From Lachnospiraceae bacterium (GTDB lineage Bacteria; Bacillota; Clostridia; Lachnospirales; Lachnospiraceae): DNA of 12,480 nt. The notes under the pieces are model-generated. The model saw only the letters and a program-made list of their open reading frames with translations, was not told the origin of the DNA and did not search any database. The stretch covers positions 1-12,480 of the forward strand of contig JAFVEU010000240.1 of the NCBI GenBank assembly GCA_017475845.1, read 5' to 3'. Both the position numbers and the translations under genes were made by a program. This document shows, piece by piece, positions 7,229 to 12,480 of the stretch (the stretch's first letter is position 1; every line of letters starts with the position of its first letter).

Positions 7229-8173
7229 ATGTGGGTCGCTGACAACTGGAAGGATTACGAGGTTTTAGATGCTTCCTCCGGAGAGAAACTGGAGCGCTGG
7301 GGAAAGTATATCCTCATAAGGCCGGATCCCCAGGTGATATGGGATACGGAAAAAAACGATCCGGGATGGAAAAAGAGAAATGCCCATTATCACAGGAGCA
7401 GCAAGGGCGGGGGCAGCTGGGAATTCTTTGATCTTCCGGAGGAGTGGAAGATCGGATATGAGCTGAGGGCGTCGGGAAAGGTCTTAAGCTTTAATTTAAA
7501 ACCCTTTTCCTTTAAGCATACCGGCCTTTTCCCGGAGCAGGCGCTGAACTGGGAATGGATGACGGAAAAGATCCGGAATGCTCTGAAGAGCGATCCGGAA
7601 AGGGAGATAAAGGTATTAAATCTCTTTGCATATACCGGCGGTGCCACTGCCGCCTGCGCGGGAGCCGGGGCAAAGGTCACTCATGTGGATGCCTCAAAGG
7701 GCATGGTAAACTGGGCAAAGGAGAACTGCCGGCTCTCAAGGATCCCGGAGGAAAGGCTTCGCTTCTTTGTGGACGACTGTCTTAAGCTGGTGGAGCGTGA
7801 GATCCGCCGGGGAAACAGCTATGACGGGATAGTTATGGATCCTCCTTCCTACGGACGGGGGCCCAAGGGTGAGATCTGGAAGATGGAAGAAAACGTATTC
7901 CATCTGATAAAGGAAAGCGCAGAGCTTTTGAGCTCTGATCCGTTGTTCTTCCTTATCAACTCCTATACCACGGGACTGCAGCCCGGGGTACTCAAGTACA
8001 TGACGGAGATCCTCGTGGGAAAGAGGTTTAAGGGAAAGACGGAAGCTGATGAGATAGGGCTTCCCGTAAGGAATCATGGTCTTGTACTGCCTTGCGGGGC
8101 TTCCTGCCGGTGGAGCAGGGATCGGGGAACCGGGGGGATAAGCTCATATCCCCGTAAAATTACGGGCAAATAA
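7229..8173 (+). CDS. Class I SAM-dependent methyltransferase, RlmI-like (23S rRNA m5C type)
   Basis: This is a Rossmann-fold methyltransferase of the RlmI group, whose known members methylate cytosines in 23S rRNA in the cytosol. The 314-residue protein has motif I NLFAYTGGAT (near 130-139), an acidic motif II region THVDASKGMVNWAKEN, and motif IV DPPSYGRG (starting at Asp204). E. coli RlmI is about 396 residues with an N-terminal PUA domain; here the N-terminal part is shorter and begins ADNWKDYEVLDASSGEKLERWG, so a full PUA domain is doubtful. The ATG at 7229 has GGGAAAGG 8 bases upstream; an ATG 7 bases earlier is out of frame. The exact target nucleotide cannot be read from the sequence, so I give no gene symbol. 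Confidence 0.85.
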   Translation: MWVADNWKDYEVLDASSGEKLERWGKYILIRPDPQVIWDTEKNDPGWKKRNAHYHRSSKGGGSWEFFDLPEEWKIGYELRASGKVLSFNLKPFSFKHTGLFPEQALNWEWMTEKIRNALKSDPEREIKVLNLFAYTGGATAACAGAGAKVTHVDASKGMVNWAKENCRLSRIPEERLRFFVDDCLKLVEREIRRGNSYDGIVMDPPSYGRGPKGEIWKMEENVFHLIKESAELLSSDPLFFLINSYTTGLQPGVLKYMTEILVGKRFKGKTEADEIGLPVRNHGLVLPCGASCRWSRDRGTGGISSYPRKITGK

Positions 8174-8192
8174 TGCATATATGGGGAAGATA

Positions 8193-8201
8193 TGGTATAA
8201 T
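8193..8201 (+). promoter_or_regulatory. Extended -10 promoter of the chemoreceptor gene
   Basis: TGGTATAAT has a perfect TATAAT (8196-8201) preceded by the extended -10 TGN. I see no good -35 at 17 bp upstream, as is common for extended -10 promoters. Transcription would begin near 8208, about 37 bases before the start codon. Confidence 0.7.
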
Positions 8202-8244
8202 ACAGTCTGTTTATTATTAATTCTATTCAATAGGAGGGATTGGT

Positions 8245-9057
8245 ATGAATCAGGTGTTGCAGTCGTATATTGATATTGTTCCTGTTATCAAGGATGCTTT
8301 GGGAATGGATATCATGATGAGCGTTACGGACGGGTATAAATTCCTGGCCTATTGGAGAGGGGATAAGATGGTGGCTGATATCCATGTCGGCGATCCCTTA
8401 AGCCAGGATGATCCCATGTGGATAAGCTTTACCACCGGGAAAAAGCTTCAGCAGAACTGTCCCGCTGACGTATACGGCTTCGAGTTCAAGGCTGTTACCA
8501 TTGCCATTAAGGACGGATCAGAGATAGTGGGAACTATGGGCATAGCCATAAGCCTTGAGAACGAGACCTTCACAAGGGAAGCGTCCGAGAGGCTCCTGGA
8601 TTCCGTTGCAGCCGTTCATAAAGAGATCGATAACGCAAATGACTGCAATACTAAGATAATGGAGAGCACCTCCGTCATCAACGATTCCGCGAACCGTATA
8701 CTTACCAACGTTACCGAGGTTGAGACCTTTGCGAAGGAGATCCAGAAGATCTCGAACAATACAAACATGCTCTCCCTCAACGCTTCCATAGAAGCCGCCC
8801 GTTCCGGAGAGATGGGAAGAGGCTTCGCGGTTGTTGCACAGGAAATGAATAAGCTCGCGAACAACATAAAGGTTTCATCCAGCAAGATCCTGGATATCAT
8901 AGATTCCTTCGTTAAGGATATCGAAGAGATGCAGAACAGCCTTAAGCTTCAGCAGGAATCTCAGGAGAAGCAGCTTGAGCAGACCGACAAGCTGAAGGAA
9001 GAGGTTGAATCCATCGGAAACACCGCAAGAGAAGTTATCGACCGGATAAACGGCTGA
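8245..9057 (+). CDS. Soluble methyl-accepting chemotaxis-like protein
   Basis: This is a cytosolic chemoreceptor-type signalling protein of 270 residues. It has no signal peptide and no membrane segment. Residues about 1-115 form a small alpha/beta sensor-like domain that I cannot assign. The remainder is helical with the conserved signalling hairpin at about 165-205: ISNNTNMLSLNASIEAARSGE followed by GRGFAVVAQEM, which in the family contacts CheA/CheW. The arms around the tip are much shorter than in membrane receptors, and the C-terminal helix (MQNSLKLQQESQEKQLEQ) is coiled coil. AGGAGGG lies well spaced before ATG 8245. With no cheA or cheW nearby, its pathway is unknown; such stand-alone proteins may feed chemotaxis or other two-component outputs. 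Confidence 0.9.
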   Translation: MNQVLQSYIDIVPVIKDALGMDIMMSVTDGYKFLAYWRGDKMVADIHVGDPLSQDDPMWISFTTGKKLQQNCPADVYGFEFKAVTIAIKDGSEIVGTMGIAISLENETFTREASERLLDSVAAVHKEIDNANDCNTKIMESTSVINDSANRILTNVTEVETFAKEIQKISNNTNMLSLNASIEAARSGEMGRGFAVVAQEMNKLANNIKVSSSKILDIIDSFVKDIEEMQNSLKLQQESQEKQLEQTDKLKEEVESIGNTAREVIDRING

Positions 9058-9130
9058 GCATCTCCGCAGCATTCCCCCGTCCGACACCACCGTGCTGTAT
9101 GGTTTTCTATTAAACTTTACAGTATGTATG

Positions 9131-9165
9131 CCACGCCGCCGTGAAGCGGCATTGGAATGGCGTGG
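9131..9165. other. Alternative hairpins after the chemoreceptor gene
   Basis: CCACGCC (9131-9137) can pair with GGCGTGG (9159-9165), and an overlapping inner stem GCCGC (9135-9139) with GCGGC (9146-9150) competes with it. A T-run at about 9187-9191 is some distance away, so this is at best a weak terminator for the chemoreceptor gene. The nearby GGGG...TTTT...AAAACCCC (9182-9204) is another inverted repeat abutting the rplM promoter. Confidence 0.4.
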
Positions 9166-9206
9166 ATCTCAATAACGGATGGGGGATTTTTGTCGCAAAA
9201 CCCCTC

Positions 9207-9235
9207 TTGACACGGAAAAAACTGTATTGTAAAAT
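9207..9235 (+). promoter_or_regulatory. Strong sigma-70-type promoter of rplM-rpsI
   Basis: The -35 TTGACA (9207-9212) is perfect, the spacer is exactly 17 bp, and the -10 TAAAAT (9230-9235) matches five of six bases. Transcription would start near 9242, giving a leader of about 67 bases before rplM. The position rules out the longer upstream frame as the rplM start. Confidence 0.9.
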
Positions 9236-9242
9236 ATTTGAC

Positions 9243-9270
9243 GCTGTGACCAACAGCCCCGGTTCACGGC
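9243..9270 (+). promoter_or_regulatory. Structured rplM leader, possible ribosomal protein autoregulatory site
   Basis: GCTGTGACC (9243-9251) pairs with GGTTCACGGC (9261-9270) with one bulged T and one G-U pair, starting right at the predicted 5' end. A competing small hairpin GCTGT/ACAGC (9243-9257) uses the same bases. Low-GC Gram-positive rplM genes are known to carry an L13 leader RNA; whether this belongs to that family needs a covariance model. Confidence 0.45.
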
Positions 9271-9308
9271 AGTTACAGTTTATTTCGCATCATATCGGAG
9301 GATTCGCA

Positions 9309-9737
9309 ATGGATACATATATGGCAAGTGCCTCTACCATAGAAAGAAAGTGGTATGTGGTAGATGCTGAGGGACAGACCCTCGGACGTCTTGCTTCCAG
9401 AGTAGCAGCAGTGCTTCGCGGAAAGACAAAGCCCGAGTTCACTCCCTTCCTTGATACAGGCGACTATGTGATAGTTGTAAATGCATCAAAGATCAATGTT
9501 ACAGGCAGAAAGATGGATCAGAAGATCTACAAGAGGCATTCTGATTATGTCGGAGGCCTTAAGACACAGACTCTGAGACAGAAGCTTGCAAAGAGGCCTG
9601 AAGAAGTTTTTGAACACGCTGTCAAGGGAATGCTTCCCAAGGGACCTTTAGGGCGCCAGATGTATAAGAAGCTTCATGTATACGCTGGTCCTGAGCATGA
9701 TCATGCAGCTCAGAAGCCCGAGGAACTGAAATTCTAA
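9309..9737 (+). CDS. rplM: 50S ribosomal protein L13
   Basis: L13 is a large-subunit protein needed early in 50S assembly. The 142-residue product matches the family over its length: ERKWYVVDAEGQTLGRLAS, GDYVIVVNASKINVTGRK, YKRHSDYVGGLK, and the conserved GMLPKGPLGRQMYKKLHVYAGPEHDHAAQKPE near the C-terminus. ATG 9309 follows GGAGG with good spacing and gives the N-terminus MDTYMASASTIERKW usual for clostridial L13; a second ATG at 9321 is possible. It is followed after 95 bp by rpsI, the standard partner. Confidence 0.98.
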   Translation: MDTYMASASTIERKWYVVDAEGQTLGRLASRVAAVLRGKTKPEFTPFLDTGDYVIVVNASKINVTGRKMDQKIYKRHSDYVGGLKTQTLRQKLAKRPEEVFEHAVKGMLPKGPLGRQMYKKLHVYAGPEHDHAAQKPEELKF

Positions 9738-9793
9738 AAGATGATGGAGGCACCGCCGATGAAAGGCGCCTGCGGCGTACGGCGGCGCGTAGG

Positions 9794-9814
9794 TCATTGA
9801 TCGAAGATCGATGA
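9794..9814 (+). other. Stem-loop upstream of the rpsI ribosome binding site
   Basis: TCATTGATC pairs with GATCGATGA around a GAA loop (9 bp, one G-U pair), ending 5 bases before AAGGAGG (9820-9826). The 95-bp spacer also holds a GC-rich stretch with GCGCC/GGCGC arms (about 9766-9788). No T-run follows, so it is unlikely to terminate; it may tune rpsI translation or mark an mRNA processing site. Confidence 0.5.
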
Positions 9815-9832
9815 CAAGTAAGGAGGAAAGCA

Positions 9833-10231
9833 ATGGCTAAGACAGTAAACCAGTATTACGGCACAGGGAGAAGAAAGAGCTCTGTTGCCAGGGTTTATCT
9901 CGTACCCGGAAAGGGAGAGATAACCATCAATAAAAAGAGCATAGATGAGTATTTCGGACTGGAGACCCTTAAGGTTATCGTCCGTCAGCCTCTGGTAGCT
10001 ACCGATACGGTTGATAAGTTTGATGTTAAGGTAAATGTCAACGGCGGCGGTTACACCGGACAGGCAGGAGCCATCCGTCACGGTATCTCAAGGGCACTTT
10101 TAGAGGTTGATAACGAGTACAGGGCCACTCTTAAGAAAGAGGGCTACCTCACAAGAGATCCCAGAATGAAGGAGAGAAAGAAGTACGGCTTGAAGGCAGC
10201 AAGAAGAGCACCTCAGTTCAGCAAGCGTTAA
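9833..10231 (+). CDS. rpsI: 30S ribosomal protein S9
   Basis: S9 lies in the head of the small subunit, and its C-terminal tail reaches the P-site tRNA. The 132-residue product shows YYGTGRRKSSVARVYLVPG, a central GGGYTGQAGAIRHGISRALL block, the RDPRMKERKKYGLKAARRAPQ segment, and the invariant tail QFSKR. AAGGAGG is 6 bases before the ATG. Length and both ends match the family, and a terminator follows directly. Confidence 0.98.
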   Translation: MAKTVNQYYGTGRRKSSVARVYLVPGKGEITINKKSIDEYFGLETLKVIVRQPLVATDTVDKFDVKVNVNGGGYTGQAGAIRHGISRALLEVDNEYRATLKKEGYLTRDPRMKERKKYGLKAARRAPQFSKR

Positions 10232-10242
10232 TCATTGCTTAC

Positions 10243-10281
10243 AAACCCCGAAAACTCATGGTTTCCGGGGTTTTTCTTTTT
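10243..10281 (+). terminator. Intrinsic terminator of the rplM-rpsI operon
   Basis: AAACCCCG (10243-10250) pairs with CGGGGTTT (10266-10273), extended by AAAC/GTTT after one mismatch, with a short loop. The downstream arm runs into TTTTTCTTTTT. It lies 11 bases after the rpsI stop. Confidence 0.93.
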
Positions 10282-10315
10282 GAAAAAATCTGTTTGGTTT
10301 TGCGTTAAACCCATA

Positions 10316-10354
10316 CCGTTCACTGTCTGGATCGATCCGGATGCACTTCGTGCA
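10316..10354. promoter_or_regulatory. Leader of the broken small gene: 9-bp motif and two hairpins
   Basis: CCGTTCACT (10316-10324) matches 8 of 9 bases of the direct repeat found before the regulator gene at 10697. It is followed by the near-palindrome TCTGGATCGATCCGGA (10326-10341) and by TGCAC-TTC-GTGCA (10342-10354), which abuts the ribosome binding site. I see no clear -35/-10 pair between 10282 and 10316. Confidence 0.35.
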
Positions 10355-10367
10355 AAGGAGGATTCAG

Positions 10368-10619
10368 ATGTCTAAATAATCAGAAACGATCACATTTTAT
10401 TCCAATCGAAAAGCTTATTCCGTTCAGAGATCATCCGTTTCAGACAGCGATATAGGAATGTTTGAAAACTCCGTAGATGATATTCTCCGACGTTTGAAGC
10501 GGATATTTAAGGATGAGCAGTATTTGAAAAGAGTATCTGAATCACGCCAGAGATGGACGGATAACGAAATACACGAGATAGTAAATGGGATAGTCGAGTA
10601 TATACAAAATCTGGCATAA
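10368..10619 (+). pseudogene. Small unknown protein gene with TAA at codon 4
   Basis: ATG 10368 has an ideal ribosome binding site (AAAGGAGG, 10354-10361, 6 bases away), but after MSK the fourth codon is TAA (10377-10379). The same frame then stays open for 79 codons to a TAA at 10617, beginning SETITFYSNRKAYSVQRSS and ending in a helical, charged segment (VDDILRRLKRIFKDEQYLK, then WTDNEIHEIVNGIVEYIQ). A C-to-T change of a glutamine codon would explain the stop. A shorter product of 53 residues could start at ATG 10458, but that site has only a weak ribosome binding sequence. I do not recognise the family. A terminator follows at 10642, which supports a real transcription unit. Whether it is dead, restarted or mis-sequenced cannot be decided here. 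Confidence 0.6.
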
Positions 10620-10641
10620 ATTAAATATGGTTTGTTGATAT

Positions 10642-10681
10642 GCCCGCGGATACTAGCTTGTTGGATGTCCTCGGGCTTTAT
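10642..10681 (+). terminator. Intrinsic terminator after the broken small gene
   Basis: GCCCGCGGA (10642-10650) pairs with TCCTCGGGC (10668-10676), eight of nine pairs with one C-T mismatch and a 17-base loop, followed by TTTATTTAT. It isolates the small gene from the regulator gene downstream. Confidence 0.8.
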
Positions 10682-10696
10682 TTATATATGGATTTG

Positions 10697-10726
10697 CCAT
10701 TCACTGCAAAAAAACGACCATTCACT
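10697..10726 (+). promoter_or_regulatory. Direct repeat with LytTR-type geometry
   Basis: CCATTCACT occurs twice, at 10697-10705 and 10718-10726, separated by 12 bp, so the copies are 21 bp apart, about two helical turns. Known LytTR regulators such as AgrA and ComE bind pairs of about 9-bp direct repeats with this spacing. The site lies about 120 bp before a gene for a receiver of the AgrA/LytR type, so autoregulation is the natural reading. The exact base sequence cannot be tied to a known consensus. Confidence 0.55.
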
Positions 10727-10759
10727 ACATAGCGGGAAACAATCGATACACATTAGTCG

Positions 10760-10777
10760 ATACTATTAATATAGTAT
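10760..10777. promoter_or_regulatory. Palindrome in the regulator promoter region
   Basis: ATACTAT (10760-10766) and ATAGTAT (10771-10777) are perfect inverted arms around TAAT. A -10-like TATAGT (10770-10775) overlaps the right arm, with no good -35, as expected for an activator-dependent promoter fed by the direct repeats upstream. It could be the -10 region itself or an operator. Confidence 0.4.
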
Positions 10778-10790
10778 GCCCTTCGGGAGG

Positions 10791-10818
10791 GAGCAAGACA
10801 TCCGGTGGATGTCTGCTC
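10791..10818 (+). other. Strong stem-loop in the regulator leader
   Basis: GAGCAAGACATCC pairs with GGATGTCTGCTC (12 pairs, one bulged A) around a GGT loop. No T-run follows, so it is a leader structure and not a terminator. It ends about 20 bases before the AUGGAGA ribosome binding region. Confidence 0.65.
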
Positions 10819-10848
10819 TGCGCCGACCGGAATGAAATGGAGACAACC

Positions 10849-11802
10849 ATGAGAATAGCAATTTGTGATGATGAAAAGAGAATATGTGCCATCCTTGCCG
10901 AGAAAGTGGGGAAAATCTGCCGCGGTGCAGAGATCATGACATATGCATCCGGGAAGGAATTACTTGGTACGGATATATTGCCGGATATTTTGCTGCTTGA
11001 TATCAAAATGCCGGGAATGAGCGGTATGGATGTGGCGAGGACATTACGGGACAGGGATTGGAGAAAGATCCTGATCTTTATTACGGGTGAGGAAGATCAG
11101 GTGTTCAATTCCTTTGATCTTCAGGCCTTCCACTTTCTTGTGAAGCCTGTGGCTGACGAAAAGCTTAAGGAAGTGCTTGAAAATGCAGTGAAGGGCTTGG
11201 AGAGATCCGGGGCAGAGTCCGGTAAGCATGATAAATATATTGACATCCAGTCCGGCACATCGCATATCATTATGACAGGAGCGCTGTTATCGGCGGATAC
11301 ATCAAGGCAGTTTTCTCAAGTGCAATCTGCGGTTAAGGGCCGTATTGATGGTCAGGCCGGTGTTCTTGATGCGGAAATAAAGCTGGATTCCACGCGCGGC
11401 GGAGGTGTAACGAAGAAGAAAGAAGAGCTTGAAGAAACACAAAAGAAAGCGGCAGAACTTGCTGAAACAACTATAAACACGCTGACTACGGCGAACGAAG
11501 ACCTGAAGAAAGCAACTAAGGAAGATCTGGAGGCTCAGAGAGCAGAGAAGGCTGCTGAAAAGAAGAAAGCAGAGAAAGCTGCCGAGAAGAAGAAAGCCGA
11601 AAAAGAGGCTGCAGAAGAGAGAATCGAAAAGGCTAAAGTGTCTACTTCTGAGAGCGGTGAAGTATCTGATGAGACTGCGTCAGTATCTACAGAAGGTACA
11701 GTCCTTGACGGTGCATCGATTGATATTGTATCTTCCGGCATTACCGTGAGTACTGGAGCTGTATCAGAACCGGAAGGGAAAAATGTGGATGTAAAGGTGT
11801 GA
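10849..11802 (+). CDS. Chimeric protein: response-regulator receiver fused to an unknown coiled-coil protein
   Basis: Residues 1-120 form a CheY-like receiver of the AgrA/LytR type: acidic Asp7 and Asp8, phosphoacceptor Asp51 (LLLDIKMPGMSG), Thr79 and Lys99 (FLVKP). A LytTR DNA-binding domain would normally begin at KYIDIQSG (129-136), but the sequence switches at about 139-142 to IIMTGALLSADTSRQF and then KGRIDGQAGVLDAEIKLD. From about 178 it is Lys/Glu/Ala-rich coiled coil, ending in a Ser/Thr/Val-rich tail, ...NVDVKV. The second part resembles, from memory, uncharacterised Lachnospiraceae proteins. The reading frame is open across the join. The product could be phosphorylated but should not bind DNA through LytTR. 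I chose ATG 10849 because GGAGA lies 6-7 bases upstream and MRIAICDDE is the usual receiver start; ATG 10837 adds METT without a good site. Confidence 0.8.
   Translation: MRIAICDDEKRICAILAEKVGKICRGAEIMTYASGKELLGTDILPDILLLDIKMPGMSGMDVARTLRDRDWRKILIFITGEEDQVFNSFDLQAFHFLVKPVADEKLKEVLENAVKGLERSGAESGKHDKYIDIQSGTSHIIMTGALLSADTSRQFSQVQSAVKGRIDGQAGVLDAEIKLDSTRGGGVTKKKEELEETQKKAAELAETTINTLTTANEDLKKATKEDLEAQRAEKAAEKKKAEKAAEKKKAEKEAAEERIEKAKVSTSESGEVSDETASVSTEGTVLDGASIDIVSSGITVSTGAVSEPEGKNVDVKV
11542..11622 (+). repeat. 27-bp in-frame repeat coding AEKAAEKKK
   Basis: Two near-identical 27-bp units (11542-11568, 11569-11595) code for the nonapeptide AEKAAEKKK, and a third, diverged unit follows. They add charged coiled-coil length within the chimeric protein and are a likely site of length variation between strains. 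Confidence 0.8.
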
Positions 11803-11848
11803 TTCGATATACGCAGGGATGCGGAATGCTGATAAGGAGGTCGATCCC

Positions 11849-12357
11849 ATGAGCAGGATTAGCGGATTTACAGCATTTGATGCAGGTTTCCAGAAGTATC
11901 ATTATGAAAAGGTAACGCCTGAGAATAAGCGGGCGGATAAAAGCCTGTTGAAAAATATGGCGCGGCTCAAAAAACAGCTTCAAAACAGCCGTATCTTAGC
12001 CGGGGTACAAAGGAACTTTTGAGTGAGATGCAGAAGAAATATGGTGATATGGATTTCTTTGTTGCCGGATATTCATCCGGAGAAGAGGTTCAGAGGTATC
12101 TTTCCGGAGAAAGCAAGGATTAAAGTGCCCTGATCGAGCCGGAGCTTTTGGAAAAGATGGCGGCAGATGAAAGCGTTTCCTTCTTTGCAGAGCTTGAAAA
12201 GAGCAGCGCTGACCAGAAGAAACGGACTCTGCAGGAGATTGACCATGTTAAGAATCTGCTTGATACTTTGCCGGATGGAGAATATACGAAAAGGCGGGTG
12301 CTGATTCCGTCGGGAGGTGCCCGCCAAATGAAGGATTTAGCGAAAGGCGGGTGCTGA
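11849..12357 (+). pseudogene. Decayed gene of an uncharacterised Lachnospiraceae-type protein
   Basis: A good start (AAGGAGG before ATG 11849) opens MSRISGFTAFDAGFQKYHYEK, and this frame runs to TGA 12020-12022. Just before, at about 11985-12007, the convincing coding sequence moves to another frame: GTKELLSEMQKKYGDMDFF, then VAGYSSGEEVQRYLSGESKD. A TAA (12121-12123) breaks it where a tyrosine codon would fit, and the same frame resumes SALIEPELLEKMAADESV and FFAELEKSSADQKKR to TGA 12355. So there is at least one frameshift and one nonsense codon; from memory of similar proteins, part of the middle (after ADESV) may also be deleted. I recall such a family of unknown function, possibly DUF6033, but cannot verify it. 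The 3' end runs into the 53-bp repeats. The upstream chimera's second half and this gene may once have been neighbours of one locus. Confidence 0.65.
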
Positions 12358-12480
12358 TTTTCTGGGGAGGTGCCTGCCAAATGAAGAATTTAGCGAAAAG
12401 GTGGGTGCTGATTCTCTGGGGAGGTGCCCGCCAAACGAAGGATTTAGCGAAAGGCGGGTGTTGATTCCCTGGGGAGGTGC
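12290..12480. repeat. 53-bp tandem repeat array with conserved hairpin
   Basis: Units start at 12290, 12343, 12396 (54 bp) and 12450; the fourth is cut by the window edge, so the array continues to the right. Each has the arms GGCGGG and CCCGCC around about 21 bases containing GGGGAGGTG, then a linker AAATGAAGGATTTAGCG. Copy 2 has CCTGCC and copy 3 has GGTGGG; both changes leave a G-U pair if the + strand is transcribed. There are no unique spacers, so this is not CRISPR. The array overlaps the tail of the decayed gene upstream. Confidence 0.95.

Noticed and set aside
9141..9308. N-terminal extension of L13
   Set aside because: This stretch contains the rplM promoter and leader; L13 starts at 9309 behind GGAGG.
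11535..11741. Minus-strand Ser/Ala/Phe-rich open frame
   Set aside because: It is the antisense of the Lys/Glu/Ala coiled-coil repeat; its composition follows from the repeat.
12290..12480. CRISPR array or small protein genes in the repeats
   Set aside because: There are no spacers between the 53-bp units, and the open frames on either strand shift between copies because 53 is not a multiple of 3.

Overview
The window looks like chromosomal DNA of an anaerobic clostridial Firmicute, most likely a member of the Lachnospiraceae. The reasons are an oxygen-sensitive class III ribonucleotide reductase, strong AGGAGG-type ribosome binding sites, the rplM-rpsI pair with typical clostridial sequence, a soluble chemoreceptor, and at the right end protein sequence that resembles uncharacterised Lachnospiraceae families. 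All genes found lie on the + strand.

Left part (1-6021): 4.6 copies of a 74-bp tandem repeat run to 40 bp from a cysteine desulfurase gene. That gene is complete except for an in-frame TGA (896-898). It overlaps thiI (tRNA 4-thiouridine synthesis) by one base, and thiI is followed after one base by nrdG, the activase of the anaerobic ribonucleotide reductase. nrdD follows behind its own promoter, whose -35 box overlaps an NrdR-box core. NrdD has an ATP-cone, the glycyl-radical core, and a C-terminal glutaredoxin/thioredoxin-like domain with a CPNC motif.

Middle (6022-10281): an intrinsic terminator sits directly in front of hypE, an orphan hydrogenase-maturation gene in this window. Then come an RlmI-type rRNA methyltransferase, a cytosolic methyl-accepting protein with an extended -10 promoter, and the rplM-rpsI ribosomal operon with a consensus promoter, a structured leader and a terminator.

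Right part (10282-12480) is accessory and decayed. It holds a small gene with a perfect ribosome binding site but a TAA at codon 4. A pair of 9-bp direct repeats offset by 21 bp (LytTR-type geometry) precedes a chimeric gene: a response-regulator receiver that stops where its LytTR DNA-binding domain should start and is joined to a coiled-coil protein of unknown function. A second unknown gene follows, broken by a frameshift and a TAA, and it runs into a 53-bp tandem repeat array with conserved hairpins.

The thread through the left half is sulfur transfer and anaerobic nucleotide metabolism. The right half looks like a recombination-prone locus. The most interesting points are the desulfurase TGA, the NrdD-glutaredoxin fusion with its NrdR-type promoter, the LytTR-type sites before a regulator that has lost its DNA-binding domain, and an intergenic repeat element dispersed in at least three places.
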